A stretch of DNA of 64,000 nucleotides from Rhodocyclaceae bacterium (GCA_018883265.1 VEQK01000002.1:29752-93751); one strand, 5' to 3'; positions 20,726 to 31,925 are shown, numbered from the stretch's first letter. Notes: generated from the letters alone by a model not told the origin. Program-made: numbers and translations.

Positions 20726-22645
20726 ATGCCGGTCGTTAGAATCCTCAGCCTCATCCCACCGATGACGCAACTCAATACGCCGTATCCATCCACGGCATAT
20801 CTGACCGGCTTTCTGCGTTCTCAGGGGCTGGATGCAGTACAGGATGATCTGGCGCTCAAGCTGGTGTTGTCGCTGTTATCGGCGCAAGGATTAGCAGACA
20901 TTCGCGCTACTGCCTTGGCGCAGCCCGAAGAAGCGCGCAGCGCCAGCGTGAATGTTTTCCTCGATTATTTCGAGCGTTACCAACGAACCATTGAACCGAC
21001 CATGGCCTTTCTTCAGGGTCGGGATACCACGCTGTGTCATCGCATTGCCAGCCGGGGTTTTCTGCCGGAAGGGCCTCGCTTCAATGCGCTGGATGCCTAC
21101 GACGATGAGGCTGGTGACCCGCTCGGCTGGGCCTTCGGCGCCCTGGGTACACAGGATCGGGCGCGCCATTACGCCACGCTCTATCTCAATGATCTGGCCG
21201 ATGTGATCCGCGATGCGGTGGATGAGCGCTTCGAGTTCGTTCGTTATGCCGAATCGCTTGCAGCCAGCCAGCCGAGTTTTGAGCCGTTGGCACAGGCACT
21301 GGCGGCTGTACCCACCCTGGTGGATGCCACGCTGGATCAGCTCACCGTCGAGGCTGTTGAACAGGCACAGCCGGATCTCGTGCTGCTATCCGTGCCGTTC
21401 CCCGGCAGCGTTTATGCTGCGTTTCGTATTGCACAAACCATCCGGCGTGTCGCTCCGGCCGTTCGTATCGTTCTGGGCGGCGGCTTTGTCAATACCGAGC
21501 TGCGTCAGCTCACTGACCCCCGTGTCTTCGACTTTGTTGATTTCATCACGCTGGATGCCGGCGAACGTCCGGTGCTCGCCATCATCGAATACCTGGCAGG
21601 CAAACGTTCGGCAGATCGCTTGGTGCGCACCTTTGTTCGAAGCGAGGGAGGGCAGGTAACGATGATTAATTTGCCCGAGCCCGACATTTCCTTTGCCGAA
21701 GTCGGAACCCCCACGTGGGATGGTCTACCGCTAAAGCACTACCTGTCCCTGCTTGACATGCTTAACCCTATGCACCGCCTGTGGAGTGACGGGCGCTGGA
21801 ACAAGCTTACCATCGCACAGGGGTGCTACTGGAAGAAGTGCAGTTTCTGCGATATCAGTCTCGACTATATTTCCCGTTATGAAACCACGACCGCGGAACT
21901 ACTGGTGGATCGTATCGAACAGATTATTGCCGAGACCGGTGAAACGGGTTTTCATTTCGTCGACGAAGCAGCGCCGCCAAAGATGCTCAAAGCTCTAGCC
22001 GACGAACTCATTCGCCGTGATGTCCAGATATCCTGGTGGGGCAATATCCGCTTTGAAAAAACGTTCACGCCTGAACTAGCCGAACTACTGGCCAATAGCG
22101 GTTGCATCGCCGTGTCCGGTGGCCTGGAAGTGGCCTCGGATCGCCTGTTGAAACTCATGCAGAAGGGCGTTTCAGTCGAGCAGGTCGCGCAGGTCACCCG
22201 GGGTTTTGCCGATGCGGGAATTCTCGTGCACGCTTATCTGATGTATGGCTTCCCAACGCAAACCGTTCAAGACACGGTGGATTCGCTGGAATATGTGCGC
22301 CAGCTTTTTGAAAACGGCTGTATCCAGAGTGGTTTTTTCCACCGGTTTGTCTGCACCGTGCATTCGCCGGTGGGGATGAATCCACAAGACTATGGCGTTG
22401 AACTATCGCCGCTGCCGCCAACAACTTTCGCCCGTAATGACGTCGGCTTTATTGACCCCAAGGGTGTGGATCACGATCTGCTGGGACAGGGCCTGAAGAA
22501 AGCCATCTACAACTTTATGCACGGTATCGGATTGGAACAGGACGTACGCGACTGGTTCGATCTGCCTCCGGCGTTGCCAAAAAAGCAGGTGCCCAAAACA
22601 ACGGTGCCCAGGCAGAAGATTGCCCGAGCACTGGGTTTTGTCTGA
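20726..22645 (+). CDS. B12-binding-like domain radical SAM protein
   Basis: CYWKKCSFCD (CX4CX2C); N-terminal Rossmann-like PDLVLLSVPFPGSVYAAFRIAQTIRRVAPAVRIVLGGG; 19 nt after the YcaO stop. Confidence 0.9.
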   Translation: MPVVRILSLIPPMTQLNTPYPSTAYLTGFLRSQGLDAVQDDLALKLVLSLLSAQGLADIRATALAQPEEARSASVNVFLDYFERYQRTIEPTMAFLQGRDTTLCHRIASRGFLPEGPRFNALDAYDDEAGDPLGWAFGALGTQDRARHYATLYLNDLADVIRDAVDERFEFVRYAESLAASQPSFEPLAQALAAVPTLVDATLDQLTVEAVEQAQPDLVLLSVPFPGSVYAAFRIAQTIRRVAPAVRIVLGGGFVNTELRQLTDPRVFDFVDFITLDAGERPVLAIIEYLAGKRSADRLVRTFVRSEGGQVTMINLPEPDISFAEVGTPTWDGLPLKHYLSLLDMLNPMHRLWSDGRWNKLTIAQGCYWKKCSFCDISLDYISRYETTTAELLVDRIEQIIAETGETGFHFVDEAAPPKMLKALADELIRRDVQISWWGNIRFEKTFTPELAELLANSGCIAVSGGLEVASDRLLKLMQKGVSVEQVAQVTRGFADAGILVHAYLMYGFPTQTVQDTVDSLEYVRQLFENGCIQSGFFHRFVCTVHSPVGMNPQDYGVELSPLPPTTFARNDVGFIDPKGVDHDLLGQGLKKAIYNFMHGIGLEQDVRDWFDLPPALPKKQVPKTTVPRQKIARALGFV

Positions 22646-22653
22646 TATGACCA

Positions 22654-22998
22654 TTACAGCAGGGTCCTGGCGTAAATCTCCGGGTCAAAACCGACCAAGA
22701 CCTTTTTGCCAGTGTCGAGCACCGGGCGTTTGATGATGCTGGGATAGGTTTCCATCAGCATCTTTGCCTTGGCTTCATCGACATTCGCGCGTTCGGCATC
22801 AGCCAGCTTTTTCCACATCAGACCGCGGGTGTTAAGCAGCTTTTCCCAACCGGCCCGATTGATCCAGTCGGGCAGGTGTTCAGCGGCGACGCCGGCCTTT
22901 TTATAGTCGACGAAGGTGTATTCGATACCGTTGGCGTCGAGCCAGGCGAATGCCTTCTTCATGGTGTCGCAGTTTTTGATGCCGTAAACCGTGATCAT
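22654..22998 (-). CDS. ArsC/Spx/YffB family protein
   Basis: MITVYGIKNCDTMKKAFAWLDANGIEYTFVDYKK; IIKRPVLD. Confidence 0.9.
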   Translation of the reverse strand: MITVYGIKNCDTMKKAFAWLDANGIEYTFVDYKKAGVAAEHLPDWINRAGWEKLLNTRGLMWKKLADAERANVDEAKAKMLMETYPSIIKRPVLDTGKKVLVGFDPEIYARTLL

Positions 22999-23007
22999 GG
23001 GTGGCCC

Positions 23008-25344
23008 TTATTTCTTCAGTTTGGCGAATGCGGCGGCCATGGCGTTGTTAGGCGGTGGTGCACTGGGTCGATTCGATTTGCCCGCATTGGGTTGACGCTG
23101 ATGCGATGCGCGGTTGCCGCTGGAACTGGAGTGATCATGACGCTCTCGCTTCGGCGCCGCTTCATCACTGAGACGCATGGTCAGCGCAATGCGTTTGCGT
23201 GGTAGATCGACTTCCAGCACTTTGACGCGGACGACTTGCCCGGCCTTAACTACGTCATGCGGATCCTTGACATAGGTATTAGACAGGGCAGAAATGTGAA
23301 CCAGGCCATCCTGATGCACACCGATGTCCACGAACGCACCAAAGGCGGCAACGTTGGTGACCACGCCTTCCAGCAACATGCCGGGTACGAGATCTTTCAC
23401 CTCATTCACGCCCTCGGCAAAGCTGGCTGTCCTGAATTCCGGGCGTGGGTCGCGCCCGGGTTTTTCAAGTTCCCTGAAGATGTCCTGGACGGTGGGCAGG
23501 CCGAAACGTTCATCGGTGTATTTGCTGGCGCTCAGAGAACGCAATACGCTGTTGTTGCCCATGACGTCCTTGATCGGCTGCTTGATGTCGGCCAGGATTT
23601 TTTCGACGACTGGATACGCTTCCGGGTGCACAGATGAGGCATCAAGTGGATTGTCACCATGGCGGATGCGCAGAAAGCCGGCAGCCTGTTCGAAGGTTTT
23701 GTCGCCCAGGCGCGGCACATTGAGGAGTTCCGATCGTGTTTTGAAGGCGCCATGGGTGTCACGGTAGCTGACAATGTTGCTGGCGAGGCCGGCATTGAGT
23801 CCGGAGATTCGGGTGAGCAGGGGGGCGGAAGCCGTATTGACATCGACACCGACGGCGTTGACGCAGTCTTCCACGACAGCATCCAGGCTTCGTGCCAGCT
23901 TGAGTTGTGACACATCGTGCTGGTACTGGCCAACGCCAATCGATTTGGGTTCGATCTTGACCAGTTCAGCCAGCGGATCCTGAAGGCGACGGGCAATGGA
24001 GACAGCACCACGTAGTGAAACATCAAGATCGGGGAATTCACGCGCCGCGAGCTCGGAGGCCGAATAGACCGAAGCACCGGCCTCGGATACAACAATCTTC
24101 GCCAGTTTCAGTTCCGGGAACTGCTTCATCGTGTCGACGACCAATTTGTCGGTTTCACGGCTCGCCGTGCCGTTGCCGATCGCCACCAGGGTGACGTTAA
24201 AGCGTTTGGCCAATGCGGCAATGGTGGTGATGCCGCCGGCCCAATCGCGCCGAGGCTCGTGCGGATAAATCGTTTCAGTCGCCAGCAGTTTGCCGGTGGC
24301 GTCAACCACGGCGATCTTGCAGCCGGTACGGATGCCCGGGTCGATCCCCATAGTCACGTGATGCCCGGCAGGAGCGGCGAGCAGCAGATCCTTGAGGTTC
24401 TTGCCAAAGATGCGGATAGCTTCCTCTTCGGCACGCTCACGGAGTTGGCCGACCAGATCAAGTTCCAGATGCAGCGCAAGTTTCACGCGCCAGGTCCAGC
24501 GAACGGTATCGTTCAGCCATTTGTCCGCAGCGCGGTTCAGTTGTTTGATCCCGAAGCGATTGGCGATCCGTTGTTCGCAGGGGTTCGGTGCGGAGGTGGG
24601 TGTTTCCTGGGCGAGCTCGCTATCAAGCATTAGGGAGACCTGCAGAAAACCTTCATTGCGACCACGCAACAGTGCTAGTGCCCGGTGCGAGGGCATCGCA
24701 TTGAGCGGTTCATGGAAATCGAACCAGTCACGGAATTTGGCACCCTCGGTTTCCTTGCCTTCGATGACTTTGGAACGCACCATGCCGTGTTCGTTGAGAT
24801 AGTCGCGCAATTGACCGACCAGTTCCGGATCCTCGGCGAAGCGTTCCATCAGAATCTGTCGCGCTCCATCCAGCACCGCTTTGCTGTCGGCAAAGCCCGC
24901 CTCGGTATTGAGGTACTTGATGGCTTCGGTTTCCGGGTTGAGCTCGGGGTTGTCGAGTAAGGCGCTTGCCAGCGGCTCGATACCGGCCTCACGGGCGATC
25001 TGCGCTTTAGTGCGGCGCTTCTGCTTGAACGGAAGATAGAGGTCTTCGAGGCGCTGCTTGGTTTCGGCGCCCTCGATGTCGGCCTTCAGTTCGGGCGTGA
25101 GTTTGCCCTGTTCTTCGATGGACGCGAGGATGCTCTGGCGGCGATCCTCAAGCTCCCGCAGATAGATCAGTCGTTCCTCAAGCGTCCGCAGCTGCGTATC
25201 GTCGAGACCACCGGTCACTTCTTTGCGGTAACGGGCGATGAAGGGAACGGTGGCTCCCTCGTCTAGCAGTTGAATGGCGGCTCTGACCTGTTCGGTTCTG
25301 ACCTGAAGTTCTGAAGCAATCTGTTCGTCGATAATCAGCGGCAT
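23008..25344 (-). CDS. tex: S1-domain transcription accessory protein Tex
   Basis: [23 protein letters not shown]-terminal S1 domain; long conserved ORF. Confidence 0.95.
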   Translation of the reverse strand: MPLIIDEQIASELQVRTEQVRAAIQLLDEGATVPFIARYRKEVTGGLDDTQLRTLEERLIYLRELEDRRQSILASIEEQGKLTPELKADIEGAETKQRLEDLYLPFKQKRRTKAQIAREAGIEPLASALLDNPELNPETEAIKYLNTEAGFADSKAVLDGARQILMERFAEDPELVGQLRDYLNEHGMVRSKVIEGKETEGAKFRDWFDFHEPLNAMPSHRALALLRGRNEGFLQVSLMLDSELAQETPTSAPNPCEQRIANRFGIKQLNRAADKWLNDTVRWTWRVKLALHLELDLVGQLRERAEEEAIRIFGKNLKDLLLAAPAGHHVTMGIDPGIRTGCKIAVVDATGKLLATETIYPHEPRRDWAGGITTIAALAKRFNVTLVAIGNGTASRETDKLVVDTMKQFPELKLAKIVVSEAGASVYSASELAAREFPDLDVSLRGAVSIARRLQDPLAELVKIEPKSIGVGQYQHDVSQLKLARSLDAVVEDCVNAVGVDVNTASAPLLTRISGLNAGLASNIVSYRDTHGAFKTRSELLNVPRLGDKTFEQAAGFLRIRHGDNPLDASSVHPEAYPVVEKILADIKQPIKDVMGNNSVLRSLSASKYTDERFGLPTVQDIFRELEKPGRDPRPEFRTASFAEGVNEVKDLVPGMLLEGVVTNVAAFGAFVDIGVHQDGLVHISALSNTYVKDPHDVVKAGQVVRVKVLEVDLPRKRIALTMRLSDEAAPKRERHDHSSSSGNRASHQRQPNAGKSNRPSAPPPNNAMAAAFAKLKK

Positions 25345-25410
25345 AAATTCAACAAGTGATGAAGCGCCATTGAATGGCACGGGTATGGTCTGAAAAGGGA
25401 AAGGTAACGC

Positions 25411-26118
25411 TTATTGCTGCGCAGATTGCGTGAGCCAGACGCATTTACCGCCCGATTCCTTCTGGATCTGTTCCAGAATCTTCTGGTGCGCCAGCAGATC
25501 GGCGTCGCTTGCCGTGATCCGGGTCAGGCGTCCAAGCCGCGCCGCATCACTTCCTGCTGCCAGGCTCTGGGCGGTTTCTTCAAACACCATGGCCAGGCCA
25601 TCCTGACCACGCGTCATCATGAGATAAACCTCGGCCAGCAGTTCCGCATCAAGCAGGGCGCCGTGCAGATTTCGGTGCGAGTTATCGATTTCCAGTCGTT
25701 CGCACAACGCATCGAGACTATTGCGTTTGCCCGGATAGTTATCGCGGGCCATCTTCAGCGTATCGGTCACCGAGGCGCAGAAATCGGTGACCGGCGACTT
25801 ACCGAGTAGCTCGAGCTCGCTGTTCAGGAATCCTACGTCAAACGGTGCGTTGTGAATGACCAGTTCGGCACCATCGATGAAATCGAGAAAGTTGTCGACG
25901 ATATCGCCGAAACGCGGTTTATCGGCGAGGAACTCGCGCGAGATACCGTGAACGGCCTGAGCGCCTTCGTCGATATCGCGATCCGGGTTGATGTAGTGGT
26001 GAAAGTGACGGTGAGTCAGACGCCGGTTGACGACCTCGACACCAGCGACCTCGATGATTCGGTGCCCCTGGCGCGGATCCAGGCCGGTAGTTTCGGTGTC
26101 GAGAATAATCTGGCGCAT
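25411..26118 (-). CDS. dnaQ: DNA polymerase III epsilon subunit
   Basis: MRQIILDTETTGLDPRQGHRIIEVAGVEVVNRRLTH. Confidence 0.95.
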   Translation of the reverse strand: MRQIILDTETTGLDPRQGHRIIEVAGVEVVNRRLTHRHFHHYINPDRDIDEGAQAVHGISREFLADKPRFGDIVDNFLDFIDGAELVIHNAPFDVGFLNSELELLGKSPVTDFCASVTDTLKMARDNYPGKRNSLDALCERLEIDNSHRNLHGALLDAELLAEVYLMMTRGQDGLAMVFEETAQSLAAGSDAARLGRLTRITASDADLLAHQKILEQIQKESGGKCVWLTQSAQQ

Positions 26119-26145
26119 GTGCGGTGTCCGTTGGATAGAGTAATT

Positions 26146-26604
26146 TTACAGGCTTTGCAGCGCATCGATGCCCTGGTTTGCCAGGGCGTCCGCCCGTTCG
26201 TTTTCCGGGTGGCCGGCATGCCCTTTGACCCAGTGCCAGGTAATGGAAAATTGTTGCGCGAGCAGATCCAGTTGTTGCCAGAGGTCGGCATTCTTGACGG
26301 GTTTTCTGTCCGAAGTTTTCCAGCCATTTTTCTTCCAGCCGTGAATCCAGGACTGCATGCCCTGTTGCACGTACTTCGAATCAGTATGAATTTCCACCGG
26401 AACAGCGGTATCGCTTTTGAGAGTCTGCAGACCCGAGATGACCGCCATCAATTCCATTCGGTTGTTGGTCGTGTCAGGTGCGCCGCCATAGAGGGTTTTT
26501 TCGTGGTCCCGATAACGCAGCAGAACCCCCCAGCCCCCGGGCCCGGGGTTACCGCGACAGGCGCCATCAGTATAGATACGAATGGGGTGGGGGTGATGGC
26601 TCAT
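26146..26604 (-). CDS. rnhA: ribonuclease HI
   Basis: [24 protein letters not shown]...[12 protein letters not shown]; start ATG overlaps upstream stop. Confidence 0.95.
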   Translation of the reverse strand: MSHHPHPIRIYTDGACRGNPGPGGWGVLLRYRDHEKTLYGGAPDTTNNRMELMAVISGLQTLKSDTAVPVEIHTDSKYVQQGMQSWIHGWKKNGWKTSDRKPVKNADLWQQLDLLAQQFSITWHWVKGHAGHPENERADALANQGIDALQSL

Positions 26605-27383
26605 GATGATTTCCGGCTCTGTTGTTCCGTGACCAGCGACGCCTTTGGCGCCAGTTTTTGTTCTTTGCCGAGCCAGTTGGGCGTGAGCAGTGTCAGCCCG
26701 GCAACCCGCTTGATGGCCATGACCGCGTAACAGGCGCCGGCGAATCCCCACCAACGGTCGCCGGCAAACTCCAGCCATTTCATGTGGGACAGGCTGCGTT
26801 CACTACGACAGGGCGGGGAGTAGCATCCGAAGCGGCCGCGCGCAACCTCGAAATCAAGCAGCTTGAGCCAGTCCTTGAGGCGGTGAATCGCCAGGTAATG
26901 ACCCGGCCAGGGGAATGCGACTTTGCCCGGGGCCCGGGCCTGGCTAAGGTTGTTTCGTAGTCCCCAGAGCGATAGGGGATTGAAGCCCAGTACCAGAAGA
27001 CGTCCTTCGGGGCGCAATACCCGTTGGGCTTCGCGTAACACCTGATGGGGTTGCGGATGGAATTCAAGAACGTAGGGCAATACAAGTAGATCGAGGCTGT
27101 CGGTACCAAACGGCAGCGCGGCTGCATCGGTGCTCAGTGCAAACGGGGTGTTCCCTTGCCGGACGAAGTCGTGATCGGGTCGCAGTGGACCACAGCGAAA
27201 ACGGTGCTGCGCCCGGTTGTGCGCCAGGAAATCCAGGGTTTCACAACCTATCTGGGCGGCCTGAAGACCAAATACGTCCAGCAATAACGCATCAGCTGTT
27301 TCCAGGGACCAATCGGCTATGTAACGACCAGCCGGTGTCAGGAACCAGTCGGGGGGAGGTGACGATGAAGGGGGGGTGTACAT
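26601..27383 (-). CDS. class I SAM-dependent methyltransferase (conserved gloB/rnhA/dnaQ neighbour)
   Basis: [46 protein letters not shown]. Confidence 0.85.
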   Translation of the reverse strand: MYTPPSSSPPPDWFLTPAGRYIADWSLETADALLLDVFGLQAAQIGCETLDFLAHNRAQHRFRCGPLRPDHDFVRQGNTPFALSTDAAALPFGTDSLDLLVLPYVLEFHPQPHQVLREAQRVLRPEGRLLVLGFNPLSLWGLRNNLSQARAPGKVAFPWPGHYLAIHRLKDWLKLLDFEVARGRFGCYSPPCRSERSLSHMKWLEFAGDRWWGFAGACYAVMAIKRVAGLTLLTPNWLGKEQKLAPKASLVTEQQSRKSS

Positions 27384-27512
27384 CCGTTGGGCAGGCTTCG
27401 TTTGATAGCACCGAGTTTGACAATGCTATTGGCTCGGGGAAAATCCGGATCATATTTTACTCTGTCAGTGTGCCCATCCATGATTGCCCCTCCCAGAGGC
27501 CAGTTGGCCTCA

Positions 27513-28337
27513 ATGTCTGCCAGCGCCACGCCTGACTTTTACGTCACCGGACTGCCGGCATTCAATGACAACTACATCTGGCTTATCCGGTCAGCGTCAC
27601 TGGAAGGTATCGTCGCCGTTGATCCGGGGGATGCTGCACCAGTGATAGAGGCCTGTCGGCGTTCGGGTCAACAATTGCAGCAGGTTTGGCTGACACATCA
27701 TCATGCGGACCATACGGGGGGTGTCTCCGAGCTGGCTGCCTGGGTAGCGACCCGGGGCGGTCAGCTAACGGTCTGTGGGCCGCAGCACGAACAGATTGCC
27801 GGGCTTACCCGACCCTTGCAGGGGGGTGAACACTGGGCGTTGAGTCCGCAGCTCAATGTCGATGTGCTTGCCGTGCCCGGTCATACCCGTGGCCATATTG
27901 CCTATGTATTGCGAGGTACAGACACCGTTCAACCGCCTGCTTTGTTTTGCGGCGATGTTCTGTTTGGCCTGGGTTGCGGCAGGTTGTTCGAAGGCACGGC
28001 AGATCAGATGTGGACATCGCTGGGCAGGATAAGGACGTTACCACCCGAGACACGCATCTACTGCGCTCATGAATACACGCTGCTGAATCTGCCGTTTGCA
28101 GAGTCTGTCGATCCCGGGAATTCGGCGCTGATGGCAAGAGGTCTGGAAATCCGGCGCCTGCGCCAGGCCGGAGAACCCACCGTGCCGCTGATACTGGCCG
28201 AGGAGTGTGCCACTAATCCGTTTTTGCGCAGTGATGAAGTGGCCTTGCGCAATGCCGTCATGCTGCCCGGTGACTCAGCCCCTGTTGAAGTCTTTACACG
28301 ATTGCGTCAGATGCGGGATTCCTTCAAAGCCAGCTAG
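27513..28337 (+). CDS. gloB: hydroxyacylglutathione hydrolase (glyoxalase II)
   Basis: FNDNYIWLI, THHHADHTGG, CAHEYTLLNLPFA. Confidence 0.95.
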   Translation: MSASATPDFYVTGLPAFNDNYIWLIRSASLEGIVAVDPGDAAPVIEACRRSGQQLQQVWLTHHHADHTGGVSELAAWVATRGGQLTVCGPQHEQIAGLTRPLQGGEHWALSPQLNVDVLAVPGHTRGHIAYVLRGTDTVQPPALFCGDVLFGLGCGRLFEGTADQMWTSLGRIRTLPPETRIYCAHEYTLLNLPFAESVDPGNSALMARGLEIRRLRQAGEPTVPLILAEECATNPFLRSDEVALRNAVMLPGDSAPVEVFTRLRQMRDSFKAS

Positions 28338-28363
28338 CAACCGGCAGGATCCGTAACAGCAAA

Positions 28364-29194
28364 CTAGTAGAGCTGGTACCAGGGTTTGCTGCGATGGATC
28401 CCTTCGGTGAGGAAGCGGCTGTTCGGATAGTTTTTGCGCAGAATACGATCGCTATCTGACTGGAGATCGGTCAATCCCAACTGACCATAGCTATAGGACA
28501 TCACGGCCAGGGCTTCTTCGACGGCCGGGGCATCCGGATAGAAACGCACCACGTTCTGGGCACGGTTGGCCGAGGCCAGCCAGGCGCCACGTCGCACGTA
28601 GAAGTTGGCAACGTGCAGTTCATGCGAGGCGAGAGCGTTGACCAGCCACAGCATCCGTTTGGCGGCATCATCGCGGTATTTGCTGTTCGGGAAGTTGTCG
28701 TAGAGATAACGGAATGCCAGGAACGACTCGCGCATACTCTTGGGGTCGCGCTCGGTAGGGTCCTGCTGCGTGACGTAACCGCCGTAACCCAGATCCTCAT
28801 TGAAGCCGATCATGCCCTTGAGGTAATAGACATAATCCAGGTTGGGATGATTCGGGTGCAGTTTGATGAAGCGGTCGGCTGCTGCATTTCCCTCGGCCGG
28901 CTCATTGGCTTTGTAATGCGCATAAGCCGTTTCGATCTGCGCCTGCTGGGCATAAGTGCCGTAGGGGTAGCGGGCTTCCAGTTTTTCGTAGAACTTGACG
29001 GCCTGCTCGTAGTTGCCTTCTTCCAGCGATTCCTTGGCGGTTGTATACAGCTTATTGGCGGACCAGCCCTTGGTCGGGTCGGTTTCATCCTGGAAGATGG
29101 CGCAGCCGTTCATGCCCAGAACAGCCAGGCTGACGATGAGGGCATAGCGGGGGGAATGTCGTGAGATGCGCTCGCGAAGAGTTCGGCCAGGCAT
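28364..29194 (-). CDS. bamD: outer membrane assembly lipoprotein BamD
   Basis: Lipobox LGMNGC; TPR-type YEKLEARYPYGTYAQQAQIETAYAHY; divergent from rluD. Confidence 0.93.
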   Translation of the reverse strand: MPGRTLRERISRHSPRYALIVSLAVLGMNGCAIFQDETDPTKGWSANKLYTTAKESLEEGNYEQAVKFYEKLEARYPYGTYAQQAQIETAYAHYKANEPAEGNAAADRFIKLHPNHPNLDYVYYLKGMIGFNEDLGYGGYVTQQDPTERDPKSMRESFLAFRYLYDNFPNSKYRDDAAKRMLWLVNALASHELHVANFYVRRGAWLASANRAQNVVRFYPDAPAVEEALAVMSYSYGQLGLTDLQSDSDRILRKNYPNSRFLTEGIHRSKPWYQLY

Positions 29195-29291
29195 GCAGTT
29201 CAGGGGTTGCGGTGAGAGGATTGAAACAGTTTGTTGGGGATTGTGATGCCAGAAATGGTCGATAGCGCCGATAACCGCTAGACTACGCCTC

Positions 29292-30311
29292 ATGAAAACG
29301 CAGTCCGGATCCGCCAAACCCATCAAAAACCTTTTGCCGGAGGCCCTGGAGGATCTGGAAGATAACATTTTAAATGATAGCACGCTGCATCGTGTGGCTG
29401 CCGACGGCGGCAGGCTCGATCAGGTATTGGCTGATTGCGTGCCGGAGCATTCCCGGAACCGTTTGCAGCAGTGGGTCAAGGCAGGCCGGGTCGATGTCGA
29501 CGGCAAAACGGTAACCGAGCCCAAGTACAAGATCTACGGGGGTGAATCTCTGGCGATCCGGGTCGATCAGGTTCTGACCGAAGCCGAAGCGGGTCAGTTT
29601 CAACCGGAAGTGATGGATCTGCCGATCGTCTACGAAGACGACCAGATTCTCGTGATTAATAAACCGCCAGGTCTGGTGGTTCATCCGGCCGCCGGTAACT
29701 GGCAGGGGACCTTGCTGAATGGGTTGTTGGCGCATGATCCGGTCTTTATGCATTTACCGCGGGCCGGCATCGTGCACCGCCTGGATAAAGACACCTCGGG
29801 GTTGATGGTGGTCGCCAGAACACTGGCGGCGCACACCCATCTGGTGCGCCAGCTGCAGGCGCGTTCGGTGAAGCGACTCTATCGCGCCGTAGTCTGCGGG
29901 GTTCCCAAGGTGGATGGCACGGTGAATGCGCCAATCGGCCGGGATCCGCGTCAGCGTATCCGTATGGCTGTCACTAGCCAGGGCAAGGAAGCCATCACGC
30001 ATTACCGGCTACTCGAAGTTTTTCCGGGTTGCAGTCTGGTTGAGTGTACCCTGGAGACCGGGCGTACGCATCAGATTCGTGTGCATATGGCGCACCTGGG
30101 GCATCCGCTCGTGGGCGACGAGACCTATCTGGGCGGTCGGCGGCATCCTTTGCCGGAACCTGCCGCACAATTCGGGCGGCAGGCACTACATGCACGTCAG
30201 CTTGGCCTGATTCATCCGGAAACCGGTGAGCCCATGCGCTGGACGGCGCAAGTCCCCGCCGATATGGGGCAATTGCTCGAAGACTTGCGTGATCTGGCCG
30301 GAGAAGCCTGA
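29292..30311 (+). CDS. rluD: 23S rRNA pseudouridine synthase RluD
   Basis: S4 domain; GIVHRLDKDTSGLMVVA. Confidence 0.95.
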   Translation: MKTQSGSAKPIKNLLPEALEDLEDNILNDSTLHRVAADGGRLDQVLADCVPEHSRNRLQQWVKAGRVDVDGKTVTEPKYKIYGGESLAIRVDQVLTEAEAGQFQPEVMDLPIVYEDDQILVINKPPGLVVHPAAGNWQGTLLNGLLAHDPVFMHLPRAGIVHRLDKDTSGLMVVARTLAAHTHLVRQLQARSVKRLYRAVVCGVPKVDGTVNAPIGRDPRQRIRMAVTSQGKEAITHYRLLEVFPGCSLVECTLETGRTHQIRVHMAHLGHPLVGDETYLGGRRHPLPEPAAQFGRQALHARQLGLIHPETGEPMRWTAQVPADMGQLLEDLRDLAGEA

Positions 30312-30312
30312 A

Positions 30313-31068
30313 GTGAGTCCTGCAAGACTTCCGGGTTTCGTGCCCGAGTGGTCGCTGCCGGATGGCGTCCGGGCTTTGCAAACTGAATGCGGTGTGGGAA
30401 ACGAGCCCTATGGTGGCTTCAATCTTGGTGATCATGTGGGTGATGATCTGGTAATGGTCAACGCGAACCGGCAGCAGTTGGCCCTGCACATCGGTGCTGT
30501 CCCTGTCTGGTTAAGACAGGTGCATGGCGTTCGGGTGGTCGAACTGGATCAGGCTATTGGCCATCGAATACCCGGAGCGGATGCAGCGATGACACAACAC
30601 CGGGGTGTTGCCTGCGCCATCATGACCGCCGATTGCCTGCCGGTGCTCGTGGCAGATCGGCAGGCTCGTGTGGTAGGTGCCGCCCATGCCGGTTGGCGAG
30701 GCCTTGCGGCCGGAGTGATCGGGTCGCTGGTGAACGCGTTGACCCGGATACCCGGGGTTGCCCCCGGTGATCTTAGCGTCTGGCTGGGGCCGGCGATCGG
30801 CCCGGAGGCCTTTGAGGTCGGCCGGGACGTGCTCGACGCATTCACCGCGTTGGATACCGCTAACCAGGCATGCTTCACGCGGCATCCCGAGACTAGAGAC
30901 AAGTACCTTGCCGATCTGCCGGCTCTGGCGCGCAATTGCCTGCACAGACAGGGTGTCGAAGACGTGACGTCAAGCGGTCTGTGCACCGTTTCGCTAGCCG
31001 AACGATTCTATTCCTTCCGGCGACAGCCGGTGACCGGACGCATGGCCTCGCTAATCTGGCGTGTTTGA
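30313..31068 (+). CDS. pgeF: peptidoglycan editing factor PgeF (YfiH/DUF152)
   Basis: YGGFNLGDHVGDD, ADCLPVLVAD, GAAHAGWRGLAAGV; GTG start after rluD. Confidence 0.93.
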   Translation: MSPARLPGFVPEWSLPDGVRALQTECGVGNEPYGGFNLGDHVGDDLVMVNANRQQLALHIGAVPVWLRQVHGVRVVELDQAIGHRIPGADAAMTQHRGVACAIMTADCLPVLVADRQARVVGAAHAGWRGLAAGVIGSLVNALTRIPGVAPGDLSVWLGPAIGPEAFEVGRDVLDAFTALDTANQACFTRHPETRDKYLADLPALARNCLHRQGVEDVTSSGLCTVSLAERFYSFRRQPVTGRMASLIWRV

Positions 31069-31130
31069 AAACCCCGCGCGCCCTATAATGTCGGCCCCAG
31101 CCGTATTTTCTGTCGCGACGCCCTATTGTC

Positions 31131-31925
31131 ATGAGCTTCTTCCAGCTAACCCCGCTGACCTGGATCATCCTGATGTGCCTGGCCGGCTCCCTGGCCAGCA
31201 CCATGGTGTCGCTCGCCGTATCGCTGGCTGCGCATCCGCGCGTTGTTCCGGTCATGGTGTCGTATGCCATCGGGGCGATGCTGGGCGCCGTATTTCTCGA
31301 TCTGCTTCCCCATGCCCTCGAGCATGCCGGTCATATCGACAGCATACTCATGGTGGTTCTGGGTGGCATTCTGTTTTTCTTCCTGCTCGAGAAGCTGGTG
31401 CTCTGGCGGCATTGCCATGAGCATCATTGCGAAGCCCACGAGCACCCCGGGCACAGTCATGGTCAACACGCATCGGGCTGGCTGATTCTGCTCGGTGACA
31501 TCATTCACAACTTTGTGGATGGCATTCTGATTGCCGCTGCATTCATGGGCGGCGTCGAGATCGGTATCGTTACGGCTATCGCCATCATCGCGCACGAAAT
31601 TCCCCAGGAGACCGGCGATTTTGTCATCCTGCTTCACTCGGGTTTTTCCCGAATGAAGGCCATCTTGCTTAATCTGCTCGCTAGTGCGGCCACGCTGACT
31701 GGTGCCGTGCTTGCCTACCTGTTGTTCTCCGGGATGGAAGTATGGGTTCCGTTTCTACTGGCGTTGGCGGCATCGAGCCTACTTTATGTTTCCGTGGCTG
31801 ATCTTATTCCCGGTTTGCACAAGCGGGCAGAAATCAAGGCCACAATATTGCAGATGGGCATGATTCTGCTTGGCGTACTGTCCATTCAGTGTGTGCAATG
31901 GTTGATCGGAGGGAATCACGCATGA
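31131..31925 (+). CDS. ZIP family metal transporter
   Basis: His-rich loop HCHEHHCEAHEHPGHSHGQH; HNFVDGILIAAAF, HEIPQETGDF. Confidence 0.93.
   Translation: MSFFQLTPLTWIILMCLAGSLASTMVSLAVSLAAHPRVVPVMVSYAIGAMLGAVFLDLLPHALEHAGHIDSILMVVLGGILFFFLLEKLVLWRHCHEHHCEAHEHPGHSHGQHASGWLILLGDIIHNFVDGILIAAAFMGGVEIGIVTAIAIIAHEIPQETGDFVILLHSGFSRMKAILLNLLASAATLTGAVLAYLLFSGMEVWVPFLLALAASSLLYVSVADLIPGLHKRAEIKATILQMGMILLGVLSIQCVQWLIGGNHA

Noticed and set aside
26601-27383. Second methyltransferase as part of a novel system
   Set aside because: It lies in the conserved gloB-methyltransferase-rnhA-dnaQ arrangement and overlaps rnhA by 4 nt; ordinary core gene.
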